This document shows positions 15,964-25,042 of a stretch of 64,000 nucleotides of DNA, one piece after another. Source of the DNA: CAZFBA01 sp964517135 (GTDB taxonomy: Bacteria; Cyanobacteriota; Vampirovibrionia; JBFMGH01); the NCBI GenBank assembly GCA_964517135.1, contig CAZFBA010000004.1, positions 1 through 64,000 on the forward strand. The letters are read 5' to 3'. Position numbers and translations under genes: made by a program. The notes below the pieces were generated by a model. That model did no database searches and had not been told where the DNA came from. It worked only from the letters and a program-made list of their open reading frames with translations. The stretch's first letter is position 1. Each line of letters begins with the position of its first letter.

Positions 15964-17652
15964 TTAGCTGGCCTTCTTAAGTTTCATTACAAAATTGCCG
16001 GTGATAGCTTTGTTGTCTTTGCTGCCGACAGAAATAATCAGACCATCCATATTTTTGTTCATATCTTTGATATTTTCAATTTGTTGTTTGCTTTTGCCAA
16101 GCACATCTGCGGCTTCAGAAAGCTTATTTGCATTTACAAACAAGACAAAACTGGGGTTCGTCTGGATATATTTGCTCAGGTCTTTATAGATTTCATTTTT
16201 AGCAAGCGATTTAGAAGCATCTGAAGCATCTTCAACAGCTGTTTTAACAGAATCTTTTTTGCCAAGTATTATCAGGTCATTAACTTTGCCAAATGCTAAT
16301 TTGAAAGGCAGCCCGCTGGCCTGAATAACGCTTAATTTAGTGCCTGAAGAGCTTTCTTCTGTAATAGATGTTGAAGGATCCATCATTGCCATGGAGCCTG
16401 CAAGCTTGTTTAATGTCTGCAAAGACTTGTCTTTGCTGGTAAGTAAAACCATTGGCTCGGGCTGTTTATCTTTCAGGCTGGCTGCAATGGTCAATTCTTC
16501 AGATATGACAGGCAATACATCTGTATCAACATCTAACTGGGTCATCATAGTGACCATTTGCTTTTGCTGTTGATACATTTGCTGGTCTTTTTCATCCATC
16601 ATCTGTACAGAGAGAAGGAAAAACTGATCAAGACCACTGATAGACATAAACATAAATGTATCTGCCGGCAATATTGTCGGGCTATCAAGTTTGTTGGTAA
16701 CAGAACCAAGCTTCTGTAAAACTTCTTTTAATGCAGGATCTTCAAGTTCTTCTAAGGCATATGGTGTAAATGACTTTGCAATAAGAACATTGTCTTTAAG
16801 GTCAACCGCTACACCTGTATATGCCATTGTCTTCGTTAAGTTATCTACCTGCTGAAGCTTACTTTCAAGTGAATCTTTTGTTTTGAGATCAGGATCTTTA
16901 GAAGCAACTTTTGAAATGTTTGAGATATTTATTAAAGCAGTAAGAATTTTTTCTGATGGAAGGTTAGAAAGAACGTTTTTAGCTTCTTTGGTTTCAAGAA
17001 CATTCATTTTGCCAGATTTAGCCTGGTTTAAAGCTAACTGCAGTGTTTCTACTTTGTCACTGAAAAGCAAAATATCACCAGATACAACATATGCACCGCC
17101 TTTGCCGTCTGTTGCAACATAAAATTCCTGGCCGTCGACGTTTTCAGGAGCAAAATTGGCTTTGCCCTCTGTTAATTTATCCATCAATTGCGGTACATTG
17201 TCTTTATTCTTTACTACAGAGGCAAAAACAACATTATCGGGCTTTTCTTCGCTGCCTTCTGTAGCCCAGATACCCATTGCAAACTGAGGTTCAAGTGTTT
17301 TATTCAGTTCATTAAAAATTTCCATAGCCTGAATGGTTTCACCGGGTTGCTTTGCAGCGTGTTTAATGCCATCTGCAATACTTTGAAAACTGAAGCTATC
17401 TCCAGAGAGTTCCTTTAATTTTTTTAGTTTTTCTGGTGTGATATTGAGTTCCGCATAAAAAATAGTATCCTGTGGATAGTAGTTAGCAAGGTCTGCACCC
17501 ATTATGGATGGACCTTTGCCAGGTTTAAAAAGCAGGAATAGTATTAGGGCAACCAGGATAATTGCTACTACAACTACTACAGCTATTATGGCAACCATAT
17601 TATTGCTGCCAGCCGTTTTTCTGGCCATTTTGCTGGCGTTTAAGTTAATCAT
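15964..17652 (-). CDS. DUF3352 family protein, membrane-anchored
   Basis: A large protein of unknown function belonging to the DUF3352 family, frequent in cyanobacteria. A single N-terminal transmembrane segment (about 18-42, rich in Val and Ile) follows a short basic start, so the remaining 520 residues are likely periplasmic. The domain begins at ADLANYYPQDTIFYAELNI, a typical family opening, and continues as repeated beta/alpha units. A textbook AAAGGAG ribosome site precedes the ATG. Monocistronic with its own terminator. Its presence is one of the hints at a cyanobacteria-related host. Confidence 0.8.
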   Translation of the reverse strand: MINLNASKMARKTAGSNNMVAIIAVVVVVAIILVALILFLLFKPGKGPSIMGADLANYYPQDTIFYAELNITPEKLKKLKELSGDSFSFQSIADGIKHAAKQPGETIQAMEIFNELNKTLEPQFAMGIWATEGSEEKPDNVVFASVVKNKDNVPQLMDKLTEGKANFAPENVDGQEFYVATDGKGGAYVVSGDILLFSDKVETLQLALNQAKSGKMNVLETKEAKNVLSNLPSEKILTALINISNISKVASKDPDLKTKDSLESKLQQVDNLTKTMAYTGVAVDLKDNVLIAKSFTPYALEELEDPALKEVLQKLGSVTNKLDSPTILPADTFMFMSISGLDQFFLLSVQMMDEKDQQMYQQQKQMVTMMTQLDVDTDVLPVISEELTIAASLKDKQPEPMVLLTSKDKSLQTLNKLAGSMAMMDPSTSITEESSSGTKLSVIQASGLPFKLAFGKVNDLIILGKKDSVKTAVEDASDASKSLAKNEIYKDLSKYIQTNPSFVLFVNANKLSEAADVLGKSKQQIENIKDMNKNMDGLIISVGSKDNKAITGNFVMKLKKAS

Positions 17653-17992
17653 AATGACTCCTTTACCGGTATCTAAAACGCAGTTAAATTTGAAATTTTA
17701 ATTATTTTACTATAAAAATCTGCTAGACAACTATTATGTATGAATCATATTATAACTAATTGTCGTCAAAGTATTATAAACACATCTATGTCATCACGGT
17801 GAGTATGCGAAGTATACGACGTCAAAATTGCATAATTAAAAACTTTAACCATTATCAACGGCCTTAATATTCTCAAAGATAGCGTTTTAGCTAACAGCTT
17901 GCGGGATAAAAATTCGCTGCATTGAAATTAATTCTTGATAAGAGTATTATTATTTCGTTACAGATAGAGAATTTATAAAAAGGTAAAAAAAT
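17653..17992. other. 340-bp divergent spacer between DUF3352 and thiG
   Basis: Must contain promoters for both genes. I looked for a TPP riboswitch upstream of thiG and saw none of its conserved elements. An imperfect GTATGC-gaa-GTATAC hairpin lies near 17807. Nothing else is evident. Confidence 0.5.
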
Positions 17993-18784
17993 ATGGCAAG
18001 CACCAAAAATAGAGATGAACTTCATATTGCAGGAAAAACATTTCAATCACGCCTGATGGTAGGCACAGGTAAATATGAAAACTTTGAAATAATGAAAGCA
18101 GCCCTCAATGCTTCAGGTGCAGATATTGTAACGGTAGCAATGAGAAGAGTAGAAGCTAGGGCAGAAGGCCATATTGGCATTATGGATCATATTGACCTCA
18201 GCCGGTTCTGGCTATTGCCTAACACAGCAGGCTGTAAGAATGTTGAAGAAGTTATTAGAGTTGCAAAAATTTCAAAAGCAATGGGTATTAATAACTGGAT
18301 TAAACTTGAGGTTATACCTGACCCTAAATATCTTTTGCCTGACCCTATTGCGACGCTTGAAGCTGCAAAAATGTTGATAGAAGAAGATTTTGTTGTTCTG
18401 CCGTATATCAATGCTGATCCGCTTCTTGCCAAACATCTTGAAGAAGCTGGATGTGCTACGGTTATGCCACTTGGTTCTCCTATTGGTACTGGTCAAGGGG
18501 TAAAAAGTAAGGCTAATATCGGTATTATCATTGAACAATCTCAGGTTCCGGTTGTTGTTGATGCCGGTCTTGGTGTACCTTCTGAGGCATCACTTGTCAT
18601 GGAAATGGGAGCCGATGCAGTGCTTGTCAATACGGCTATTGCGTTATCTAACAATCCTCCGGAAATGGCCGAAGCCTTTAAGCTGGGTGTAGAGGCAGGC
18701 AGAAAAGCCCATATAGCTGGAAGAATACCTGTTAAGGCCTATGCAAGCGCATCATCTCCTTTAGCTGGTGTTGTTGGCAGCTAA
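17993..18784 (+). CDS. thiG: Thiazole synthase
   Basis: Forms the thiazole phosphate moiety of thiamine from 1-deoxy-D-xylulose 5-phosphate, dehydroglycine and ThiS-thiocarboxylate. The 263-residue TIM-barrel protein has the family sequence GKTFQSRLMVGTGKY near the N-terminus, the Schiff-base lysine Lys104 in IKLEVI, the phosphate-binding MPLGSPIGTGQG loop, and VDAGLGVPSEA. AAAAGG precedes the ATG. No thiS, thiH, thiE or thiC gene lies in the window, so the rest of the pathway is elsewhere. The exonuclease gene follows after 16 bp and is probably in the same transcript. Confidence 0.95.
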   Translation: MASTKNRDELHIAGKTFQSRLMVGTGKYENFEIMKAALNASGADIVTVAMRRVEARAEGHIGIMDHIDLSRFWLLPNTAGCKNVEEVIRVAKISKAMGINNWIKLEVIPDPKYLLPDPIATLEAAKMLIEEDFVVLPYINADPLLAKHLEEAGCATVMPLGSPIGTGQGVKSKANIGIIIEQSQVPVVVDAGLGVPSEASLVMEMGADAVLVNTAIALSNNPPEMAEAFKLGVEAGRKAHIAGRIPVKAYASASSPLAGVVGS

Positions 18785-18800
18785 TATTATCTTTTATTAA

Positions 18801-19727
18801 GTGGTTAAAACAATGAAAAAAAGTAATGTAAATTTTGTCATAGATGTTGAAACAACGGGCCTGGACTTTAGAAGAGAAAAAATTATCGAGCTTGCTGCTG
18901 TCAAACTGGTTAACAACGAAATTGCTGATACATATGAATCTCTGGTAAACCCGATGCAGCATATCAGGATGTCAAGCATTAATATTCATGGCATCAATGA
19001 AGAAATGATTCTTGAAGCTCCAACTATAGAAGAAGTTTTACCAGAATTTCTTGACTTTATTGAAGATAAACCAATTATAGGACACAATGTCATCTTTGAC
19101 TACAGCTATGTAAACTATGCTTCGCTGATACTCTATGGAAAAGAACTCCATAACCGTAGAATAGATACACTTCAAATGTTTAAGGAAGTCTTCCCTGAAG
19201 AGAGATCTCACGGTTTAGAATCTCTTCTCAGACGTTTTAACGTTAAGTTAGAAACAAAACACCGGGCACTTGCAGATGCTTACGGTCTGGCTCAGGTATA
19301 TGGTAAGCTAAAAGATCTCTATGACGAACGTTTTAACTGGCAGTTAAAGCAATTAGATAATATCAATTACCTCTTTGAGAGATACCTCCGGCTTCAGGCC
19401 CTTATTCAGGTGCTTCAATCAGAAATGGGAGATATAAAATCAGTCTTCAAAATATATTTTGAAGAAGGTGGAATGCCCATTGAAGCCTCTAACGGAGAAC
19501 TTTTAACCTATCTAAAAAAACAAAACTACCAGTATGACTATAACCGCCTGAAAAAATTGATAGATAAATATGATTTGTCTGATAAAATCTATAAAATGAA
19601 TCTGGGTCTTGTAGATAGAATGATCGAGGGCACTTCTCTGGACTCTGAAATCAGAGAAAAAATGGCCTCTACCAGAATCAATATCACAGAACAGTCATCA
19701 GTAGTAATACAAAAACCTGAAAAATAG
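18801..19727 (+). CDS. DnaQ-like 3'-5' exonuclease (DEDDh family)
   Basis: Related to the epsilon proofreading subunit of DNA polymerase III. With the GTG start at 18801 all catalytic positions are present: Asp15 and Glu17 in VIDVETTGL, Asp100 in GHNVIFD, and His154 and Asp159 in HRALADA. The exonuclease domain ends near residue 175; the C-terminal 130 residues are helical and charged and match nothing I recognise, perhaps a protein- or DNA-binding extension. An ATG at 18813 is an equally possible start. It sits between thiG and an FAD oxidoreductase with short spacers, an arrangement without obvious functional logic. Whether it is the replicative proofreader or a repair enzyme is undecided. 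Confidence 0.88.
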   Translation: MVKTMKKSNVNFVIDVETTGLDFRREKIIELAAVKLVNNEIADTYESLVNPMQHIRMSSINIHGINEEMILEAPTIEEVLPEFLDFIEDKPIIGHNVIFDYSYVNYASLILYGKELHNRRIDTLQMFKEVFPEERSHGLESLLRRFNVKLETKHRALADAYGLAQVYGKLKDLYDERFNWQLKQLDNINYLFERYLRLQALIQVLQSEMGDIKSVFKIYFEEGGMPIEASNGELLTYLKKQNYQYDYNRLKKLIDKYDLSDKIYKMNLGLVDRMIEGTSLDSEIREKMASTRINITEQSSVVIQKPEK

Positions 19728-19742
19728 ATAACATACTTCAAG

Positions 19743-20972
19743 ATGAACTATATTACACTTCCTGTTGAAAAAATACCTGTCAGATACGAAACACAGCTGG
19801 TTGTACTGGGAGGAGGGCCTTCTGGCATGGCTGCTGCGGTCAATGCTGCACGCTGCGGGATAGATGTTATGATGGTTGAACGCTGCGGCTTTATGGGAGG
19901 ACAGGCAACAGGCGGGCTTGTCATAGTTTTATGCGGTCTAAATGACTCAAATGAAAGAATTATTAAAGGCTTCTGTCAGGAAACAATTGACTATTTAGAA
20001 CACTTTAACGCTACTAAACCCTGGCACAACTTTATTATATTTGAACCTGAAATACTAAAAAAAATGTTCGACCACTGCATAAAAGAAAATAACATTAAGC
20101 TGATATTAAATTCTTTCGCTACAGGCCTAGAAAAAGAACACCAGCACATTAACTATCTTCTAGCAGAAACAAAAAGCGGAAAAATAGCTATCAAAACTGA
20201 CTTTGTAATTGATTGTACCGGTGATGCCGATACTCTCAAATGGACTGGCGAAAAATATGAACAGGCCCCAAAAGATCAGCTCAGACCTGTTACAGCCTGC
20301 TTCCGGGTCGGTGGGGTTGATATGCCAAGTTTGAACGAATTTATAACAAATAATAAAAATGATTTTCTTAATCTATTTGCAAATAGTAAACTTGACATAA
20401 ACCCTATGCACTGGGCACCCTGTGTTGACAATCATTTTATATGGTTTGATACCGGACATATCACAAATATAGATATTACCGATGTAGATGACCTCACAAA
20501 AGGCGAACTGGAAGCCAGAAAACGGGGCTGGGAAATCTTTGAGTTCTATAAAGATAATGTTAAAGGGTTTGAAAATGCTTATATTGTTGACATTGCACCA
20601 CTTTTAGGTGTAAGAGATTCCAGAAGGCTCAAAGGAAAGCACTTTATCACATCAGGTGACTATAAACACTCTTTTGATGATAAAATATGCTATGCTCCAT
20701 ATTATTTTGCAGGCAAAGGAAAGATTGGCAGGCTTGAAATACCCTACAGAGCTTTGATACCGCAGTCAATTAAAAATTTGCTTGTTGCAGGTCGTGCTAT
20801 CAGCATAGAACATAAATTAATTGATTGTATTAGAGAAATACCATGCTGTTATGCAACAGGTCAGGCCGCAGGAATAGCTGCAAGCATTGCTATTAAGGAC
20901 GGTGTTGATGCAAAAGATATCAGCATTAAAAAATTGCAGGATGAGCTTAAACGGCAGGGAGCATACGTTTAA
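19743..20972 (+). CDS. FAD-dependent oxidoreductase (FAD_oxidored type)
   Basis: Flavoprotein with an N-terminal Rossmann FAD-binding motif GGGPSGMAAA (residues 23-32) followed by the acidic VER at the end of strand 2, and a Cys-bearing MVERCGFMGGQATGG segment typical of the FAD_oxidored family. Further family motifs are DCTGDADTLKWTG, GVRDSRRLKG and a C-terminal LLVAGRAIS, with CCYATGQAAGIAA closing the FAD site. The 409-residue length is typical. The substrate is unknown; relatives act on organic acids or are linked to heterodisulfide-reductase-type complexes. It follows the exonuclease by 15 bp and overlaps the convergent 20969 gene by 4 bp at the 3' ends. Confidence 0.85.
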   Translation: MNYITLPVEKIPVRYETQLVVLGGGPSGMAAAVNAARCGIDVMMVERCGFMGGQATGGLVIVLCGLNDSNERIIKGFCQETIDYLEHFNATKPWHNFIIFEPEILKKMFDHCIKENNIKLILNSFATGLEKEHQHINYLLAETKSGKIAIKTDFVIDCTGDADTLKWTGEKYEQAPKDQLRPVTACFRVGGVDMPSLNEFITNNKNDFLNLFANSKLDINPMHWAPCVDNHFIWFDTGHITNIDITDVDDLTKGELEARKRGWEIFEFYKDNVKGFENAYIVDIAPLLGVRDSRRLKGKHFITSGDYKHSFDDKICYAPYYFAGKGKIGRLEIPYRALIPQSIKNLLVAGRAISIEHKLIDCIREIPCCYATGQAAGIAASIAIKDGVDAKDISIKKLQDELKRQGAYV

Positions 20973-21235
20973 TACATTAAATCTGGGGTGCAAAATTCAT
21001 TGCCGTCAGCATTTTCTTCACAATTAACCTCTTTACCGTTTATTATGACTTTACTGTCAGCATCCTTTTTTACATTAACACTATCTATTTCTGAATCTTT
21101 ATCAGTTTGAACCGTAACAGTAGCATCACCAGATGTTTTAATGTTTAGATTTTTGATTTTGCCTGCAATCAAAGAGTTTGTGCTTAAAAACATAATGATA
21201 AATATTGTTGTTATTAGTATCAAGGTTCTCTTCAT
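20969..21235 (-). CDS. Small exported protein, 88 residues
   Basis: A signal peptide is clear (MKRTLILITTIFIIMFLSTNSLIAG), leaving a mature part of about 63 residues with many Asp, Lys and Val (DSEIDSVNVKKDADSKVII) and two Cys near the C-terminus that could form a disulfide. The mature region alternates polar and hydrophobic residues as in a small beta-sheet protein. The ribosome site GGGAG is positioned correctly. It lies downstream of the nitrogenase-like operon but behind a hairpin, so co-transcription is doubtful. Function unknown. Confidence 0.65.
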   Translation of the reverse strand: MKRTLILITTIFIIMFLSTNSLIAGKIKNLNIKTSGDATVTVQTDKDSEIDSVNVKKDADSKVIINGKEVNCEENADGNEFCTPDLMY

Positions 21236-21296
21236 TGTTTGTATCTCCCTGTTTTAAGCTCATTATAGCAGTCAACTAAGAAGTTGAGTTTTATTA

Positions 21297-21318
21297 AAAT
21301 CAGCGCATAACCTGATTT
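21297..21318. terminator. Hairpin between the nitrogenase-like operon and the small exported gene
   Basis: AAATCAG / CTGATTT with an 8-base loop, flanked by T-runs on both strands (seven T on plus, four on minus). A weak bidirectional terminator is plausible. Confidence 0.4.
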
Positions 21319-21351
21319 TTTTGATTTTCAAACTTATAAAATTATTATAAA

Positions 21352-22704
21352 TCATGTTTCAGCGGGTTTGTAAGCGTAATTTTTCCAGTATTTTTCATAG
21401 TAAAATGCCTTTTCCATAAGAAAACCTAGTTCAGTCAAAAGACTCAGTGTGCCAGTTATTCCGGTATATGGCCAGGGTATAAAGTTGTAATTGTTAAAGA
21501 AATAAAAACCTGAAAGACTCATATGAGCAATGTTTGCGCCTGTGCAGAGAGGTTTATCCTGTATTGAGCCAACTGCGAAATCAATACGGGCCTCATTAAT
21601 ATGCTGTAAATAGCTGTAATAATCCGGGTTTATTAGTAATGTAAAATCTGTATAATTTGCCATATCTGACAGAAGCCGTTTAGATTTCTCTATAGCCTCC
21701 TCTGTTTCAGACAGAATAGCAATAACTTTTGGTTTGATATTGAAATCGTAATAAAAGCACCTGGCCAGTGATACCGCAAATTGGCTGTGACCATAGATTG
21801 AGCATGTTTTTTCGTTATAAAGAGTTGACAGCCAGCTATAATTATAGTTGTGTTTAAGCTGATCTTTTAGTATTTTGCTATCTTCCAGCAATATATTTTG
21901 AGATTTTTCTCTATTGTTAAAAATATCAGCTATTGCTAAAAGCCATTCTTCAGTATTTGCAATACCTATAGGCAGAGGTATATCTGGGTTAAGCAATTCA
22001 ATAGAGTGTTTTTGGCAAAAGTTTTCCAGCTCAGGCATTGATTCCCAGCAAAGAGACAGGAAGTACCTGTTTTTAACTATGTCATCAAGATCTTCAATAT
22101 GCAGTTGTTTGCTTAAAATATGCTCTGTTAAAATATTACAACGATTCAAAAGGCTTTTAATCTCTTTTGCTTCAATAGGGTGAGATTTTATACCCATGAG
22201 GTGGGGTGCTACAAGGCAAATAGAGTTTGTTTTTTCTATAGAGACAGCAGTATTTTCAAGAAGTTTAGCAAGTGCAATATCTGTTCCTTTTCTAATGCCA
22301 CCGAGAAACCCTGGTACATCAAGCGATATTAGCTTTGTACCGGCAGGAATGATATCTAATGATGACAGACTATGTATATCGTCAGCGGTTATAGATGTAG
22401 CATCTCCTGTTAGTACCCATATTATGTCGTATTTTCTCCTACATACCTCTTTTAAAGTATCTTTTAATTTGGATAAACCACCATAAATGCTATCATTTTC
22501 ATTAAGGCCTGTAGCTATGATAGGTGTATAGAAGCCCCCTGGTATAGTGTCAGAACGCATATGCACGGATTCAATATTACAGCCAAGATAGCCATGGTAG
22601 ATAATGATACTATTTTTAACTCCTGAAGCTACAAAAGTAGCTCCAATAAAGGCTCCAGGGTATATTCTGTCGTCAAAAGCTTTGTTATGTTCGATAATTT
22701 TCAT
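21352..22704 (-). CDS. Nitrogenase component 1-like protein, NifK/NifN/BchB-like subunit
   Basis: Belongs to the nitrogenase component 1 superfamily, judged by YPGAFIGATFVASG, HGYLGC, YGGLSKL and LISLDVPGFLGG, and by its place beside NifH- and NifD-like genes. A TTG opens the frame at 22710, but the ATG at 22704 has better spacing to an upstream GAG. Of the three cysteines that hold the P-cluster in NifK, only the one in HGYLGC (Cys42) remains; the positions equivalent to NifK Cys70 and Cys153 are Gly and a Gly/Asp pair. That pattern fits a [4Fe-4S] rather than an [8Fe-7S] cluster. Overlaps the D-like gene by 20 bp. Substrate unknown. Confidence 0.82.
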   Translation of the reverse strand: MKIIEHNKAFDDRIYPGAFIGATFVASGVKNSIIIYHGYLGCNIESVHMRSDTIPGGFYTPIIATGLNENDSIYGGLSKLKDTLKEVCRRKYDIIWVLTGDATSITADDIHSLSSLDIIPAGTKLISLDVPGFLGGIRKGTDIALAKLLENTAVSIEKTNSICLVAPHLMGIKSHPIEAKEIKSLLNRCNILTEHILSKQLHIEDLDDIVKNRYFLSLCWESMPELENFCQKHSIELLNPDIPLPIGIANTEEWLLAIADIFNNREKSQNILLEDSKILKDQLKHNYNYSWLSTLYNEKTCSIYGHSQFAVSLARCFYYDFNIKPKVIAILSETEEAIEKSKRLLSDMANYTDFTLLINPDYYSYLQHINEARIDFAVGSIQDKPLCTGANIAHMSLSGFYFFNNYNFIPWPYTGITGTLSLLTELGFLMEKAFYYEKYWKNYAYKPAET

Positions 22705-24196
22705 TTTCAAACTCGTAAAATTTACCTGTTAATCTAGCGTAAAGTGATGGTCTGGTTTTTCTCATGGCTGTTTTGAGTGCCTGTTCAATTTGAATAAGAA
22801 TACTTTTTGTGCCGGAAAAACCCATACCTCTGCTTGTAGCGTCTTTTATACGTCTCAGGTGTACTCCTGTTTCGACTCTGGGGGCATTAGAAACATCAAA
22901 ATCATCTGAACGTGCAAAGGGAAAAACATCTTCAGTAAAATATATAAAGTCATTTTCTGAAAGATTGAGATTATCCAGAATATCAGGTATGCTAACAGAC
23001 TTTTGATAAGGGTAAGGGCCAAAGAGAAAATCAGGATCAAAGTTATCGTAAAGGAAATAGTTAACATCATAGTGTTTGGCTTTTATTTCCAGAGGGTGGG
23101 CATTGAAGAAAAACGGAGTCATTCCGAGTTCTTGAGTCATTCGTCCCAGTGCCATAGCTCTTGCAAATGAGGTCTGGGTATTTCTCCCACATTCGATCAG
23201 GGCAATTCTGCTGCTGGTGAGCGATTTTACCTTATTGAACAGTGGTTCAATAAGTGTTTTCTGGCTGCGAATAAACTGTTCTGCCTTATCCTGTCTATTT
23301 GTCATTTGGGCCAGTTCAGTTATCCAGCGTGCAGTAGCACTGAAACCTACAGGTATTGAGTGTCTTCCGAAAGGTATTTCAAACTGCTCATGCATCTTTT
23401 CTGCTATAGGGTAACCCCAGGTAGGGCAGGAGATCATGTTTACACTGGCTTCGCTGGCGGTTTTGATGTATTTAGGGCCACCTGATATTAATACTCTGTG
23501 GAGCTTTAGATCAAGGGCTTCTATGTATTTAGTTAATTCTGTTGCTTCATCAAGGTAGTCATGAAACTTACATTTTTTCTGGTGGGCTTTAGTGCAGAAT
23601 TTTTCTTTATATTGACCAATTATGTTGACAGTATCAGGTATTTTAGTTGCTGGTTGCATCATTGATACGTATTCTGAGGCAATTTGTTCTATTGATTTTC
23701 CCAGCCAGGGTGCAGCGAGGCCAGCAGACGGAAAATACTTTAAAGTTGCATGACAGTCAGATTGTGCTTTTTGAATAGCAGTTTCAATATCATCCCCTAT
23801 GAGTGCAGGTGCACAGCTATCAAATATGCCAATAATATCAGGTTTATAGTGCTTATCAACTTCTTTAATACCTTTAATCAGTTTATCGATACCGCCCATC
23901 ACTATTATATTCTGATCCATGTTAATAGTAGGCATATGCAGAAATGCATTACCATAAAACAGGGCATAGTCAGTGGTTTTAAAATTCCTTATAGCCCAGT
24001 TACAGTTTAGGGGGCCATAAATTAGTGCAACAGAATTTTCTGTTGTCGCAAAAGCAGTTACAGACATTATAAGCTTGCACCATAACCCTTCAAACCCTGG
24101 GAACATAACTGATGCCTGATGTGTTTCAGGTTCAGGAGTTAATTTATATAGGTCTGAAAGTTTTTTCCAGCTGTAACCTTTTTGGGCAAGATTCAT
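22685..24196 (-). CDS. Nitrogenase component 1-like protein, NifD/NifE-like subunit
   Basis: Catalytic-type subunit of a nitrogenase-like enzyme. Cys40 (EGLWC), Cys65 (GPLNC) and Cys128 (DSCAPALIGDDI) correspond in spacing and context to the P-cluster ligands Cys62, Cys88 and Cys154 of NifD. Cys257 in NMISC sits where NifD has the FeMo-cofactor ligand Cys275. The C-terminal cofactor histidine (NifD His442) appears replaced: the region reads SRGMGFSGTKSIL. The protein has 503 residues, within the NifD range. It lies 6 bp after the NifH-like gene. No nifB, nifE or nifN is in the window. I read this as a reductase related to DPOR, COR or group IV nitrogenase-like enzymes; dinitrogen reduction seems unlikely. 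Confidence 0.83.
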   Translation of the reverse strand: MNLAQKGYSWKKLSDLYKLTPEPETHQASVMFPGFEGLWCKLIMSVTAFATTENSVALIYGPLNCNWAIRNFKTTDYALFYGNAFLHMPTINMDQNIIVMGGIDKLIKGIKEVDKHYKPDIIGIFDSCAPALIGDDIETAIQKAQSDCHATLKYFPSAGLAAPWLGKSIEQIASEYVSMMQPATKIPDTVNIIGQYKEKFCTKAHQKKCKFHDYLDEATELTKYIEALDLKLHRVLISGGPKYIKTASEASVNMISCPTWGYPIAEKMHEQFEIPFGRHSIPVGFSATARWITELAQMTNRQDKAEQFIRSQKTLIEPLFNKVKSLTSSRIALIECGRNTQTSFARAMALGRMTQELGMTPFFFNAHPLEIKAKHYDVNYFLYDNFDPDFLFGPYPYQKSVSIPDILDNLNLSENDFIYFTEDVFPFARSDDFDVSNAPRVETGVHLRRIKDATSRGMGFSGTKSILIQIEQALKTAMRKTRPSLYARLTGKFYEFENENYRT

Positions 24197-24202
24197 TGTT
24201 CT

Positions 24203-25042
24203 TTACACCAGTGTTTTATACTGTAAATTAAGCAATTCTATTATTGAGCTCCGGTTAACATCTTCAGGTATAAGTCTGTAAGGATTATGAATAATATTAT
24301 AAGCCAGCTGAAAATAGGCTTCAGCCTGATCAGTATCATCAAAAGCCTGTACTACTGTTTTTCCCTGATGTTCAGCTTTCTGAACAAACTCGGATCTCGG
24401 TATGTGGGCAATAACAGGCAGGTCTAGCAAGCCAGCAAAGGTTTCTACTAGCTCGTTTTCACCTTCAACATTACGTTTATTATGTATAATACCTGCTGCT
24501 CTGGCATTAAGCCCCTGTGAGGCATAGAGTCTGATGCTGCTTGCAATATTATTAGCTGCATAGAGGGCCATATATTCAGCGCTGGTAACGATATATATTT
24601 CTTCAGCAAAGCCCTGTCTGATGGGCTGGGCGAATCCACCACAAACTATATCTCCCAGTACGTCATAGGTTACAAAATCGACTTTCAGTTTTTCGAATAT
24701 TCGGTATTTATTAATCTGTTCCAGTGCTACCAGAACGCCTCTTCCGGCACAGCCCTGGCCCGGAGGTGGGCCTCCAGCTTCTATCAGGACAGCATTATTG
24801 AATCCTCTATATACTGAATTCTTGATTGTTTCTTCCATCATACCGTATTGCTGTATATTATCAGAGAGTGTTGGTATAAACTGGCCATCAATAAGGGTGT
24901 TAACCGAGTCAGCTTTAGGATCACAACCTACCTGTGCTGGTGAAAAGTTCATATATGTCAGGGCGGCTGTCAGGTTACTTGAAATGGTTGATTTGCCTAT
25001 TCCGCCTTTGCCATAAATTGCTATTTTTCTGATCTTATTCAT
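24203..25042 (-). CDS. NifH/BchL/ChlL-like iron protein
   Basis: ATP-dependent reductase component that should deliver electrons to the D/K-like complex. The Walker A motif is GKGGIGKST (residues 11-19), with Lys12 as the NifH-type signature lysine and VGCDPKADS following. The two cysteines that bridge a [4Fe-4S] cluster between subunits of a homodimer are present: Cys98 in GCAGRG and Cys134 in DIVCGGFAQPIR. Length of 279 residues is normal. AAAGG precedes the ATG, which lies inside the end of the upstream 255-residue gene (8-bp overlap). Gene order H-D-K within one operon indicates a functional unit. Confidence 0.9.
   Translation of the reverse strand: MNKIRKIAIYGKGGIGKSTISSNLTAALTYMNFSPAQVGCDPKADSVNTLIDGQFIPTLSDNIQQYGMMEETIKNSVYRGFNNAVLIEAGGPPPGQGCAGRGVLVALEQINKYRIFEKLKVDFVTYDVLGDIVCGGFAQPIRQGFAEEIYIVTSAEYMALYAANNIASSIRLYASQGLNARAAGIIHNKRNVEGENELVETFAGLLDLPVIAHIPRSEFVQKAEHQGKTVVQAFDDTDQAEAYFQLAYNIIHNPYRLIPEDVNRSSIIELLNLQYKTLV

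Noticed and set aside
17653..17992. Possible TPP riboswitch upstream of thiG
   Set aside because: None of the conserved CTGAGA and ACCTGATC-type elements is present.
21352..25042. A genuine molybdenum nitrogenase (nifHDK)
   Set aside because: Two of three P-cluster cysteines are missing in the K-like subunit, the cofactor histidine is not conserved, and no nifB, nifE or nifN is present.
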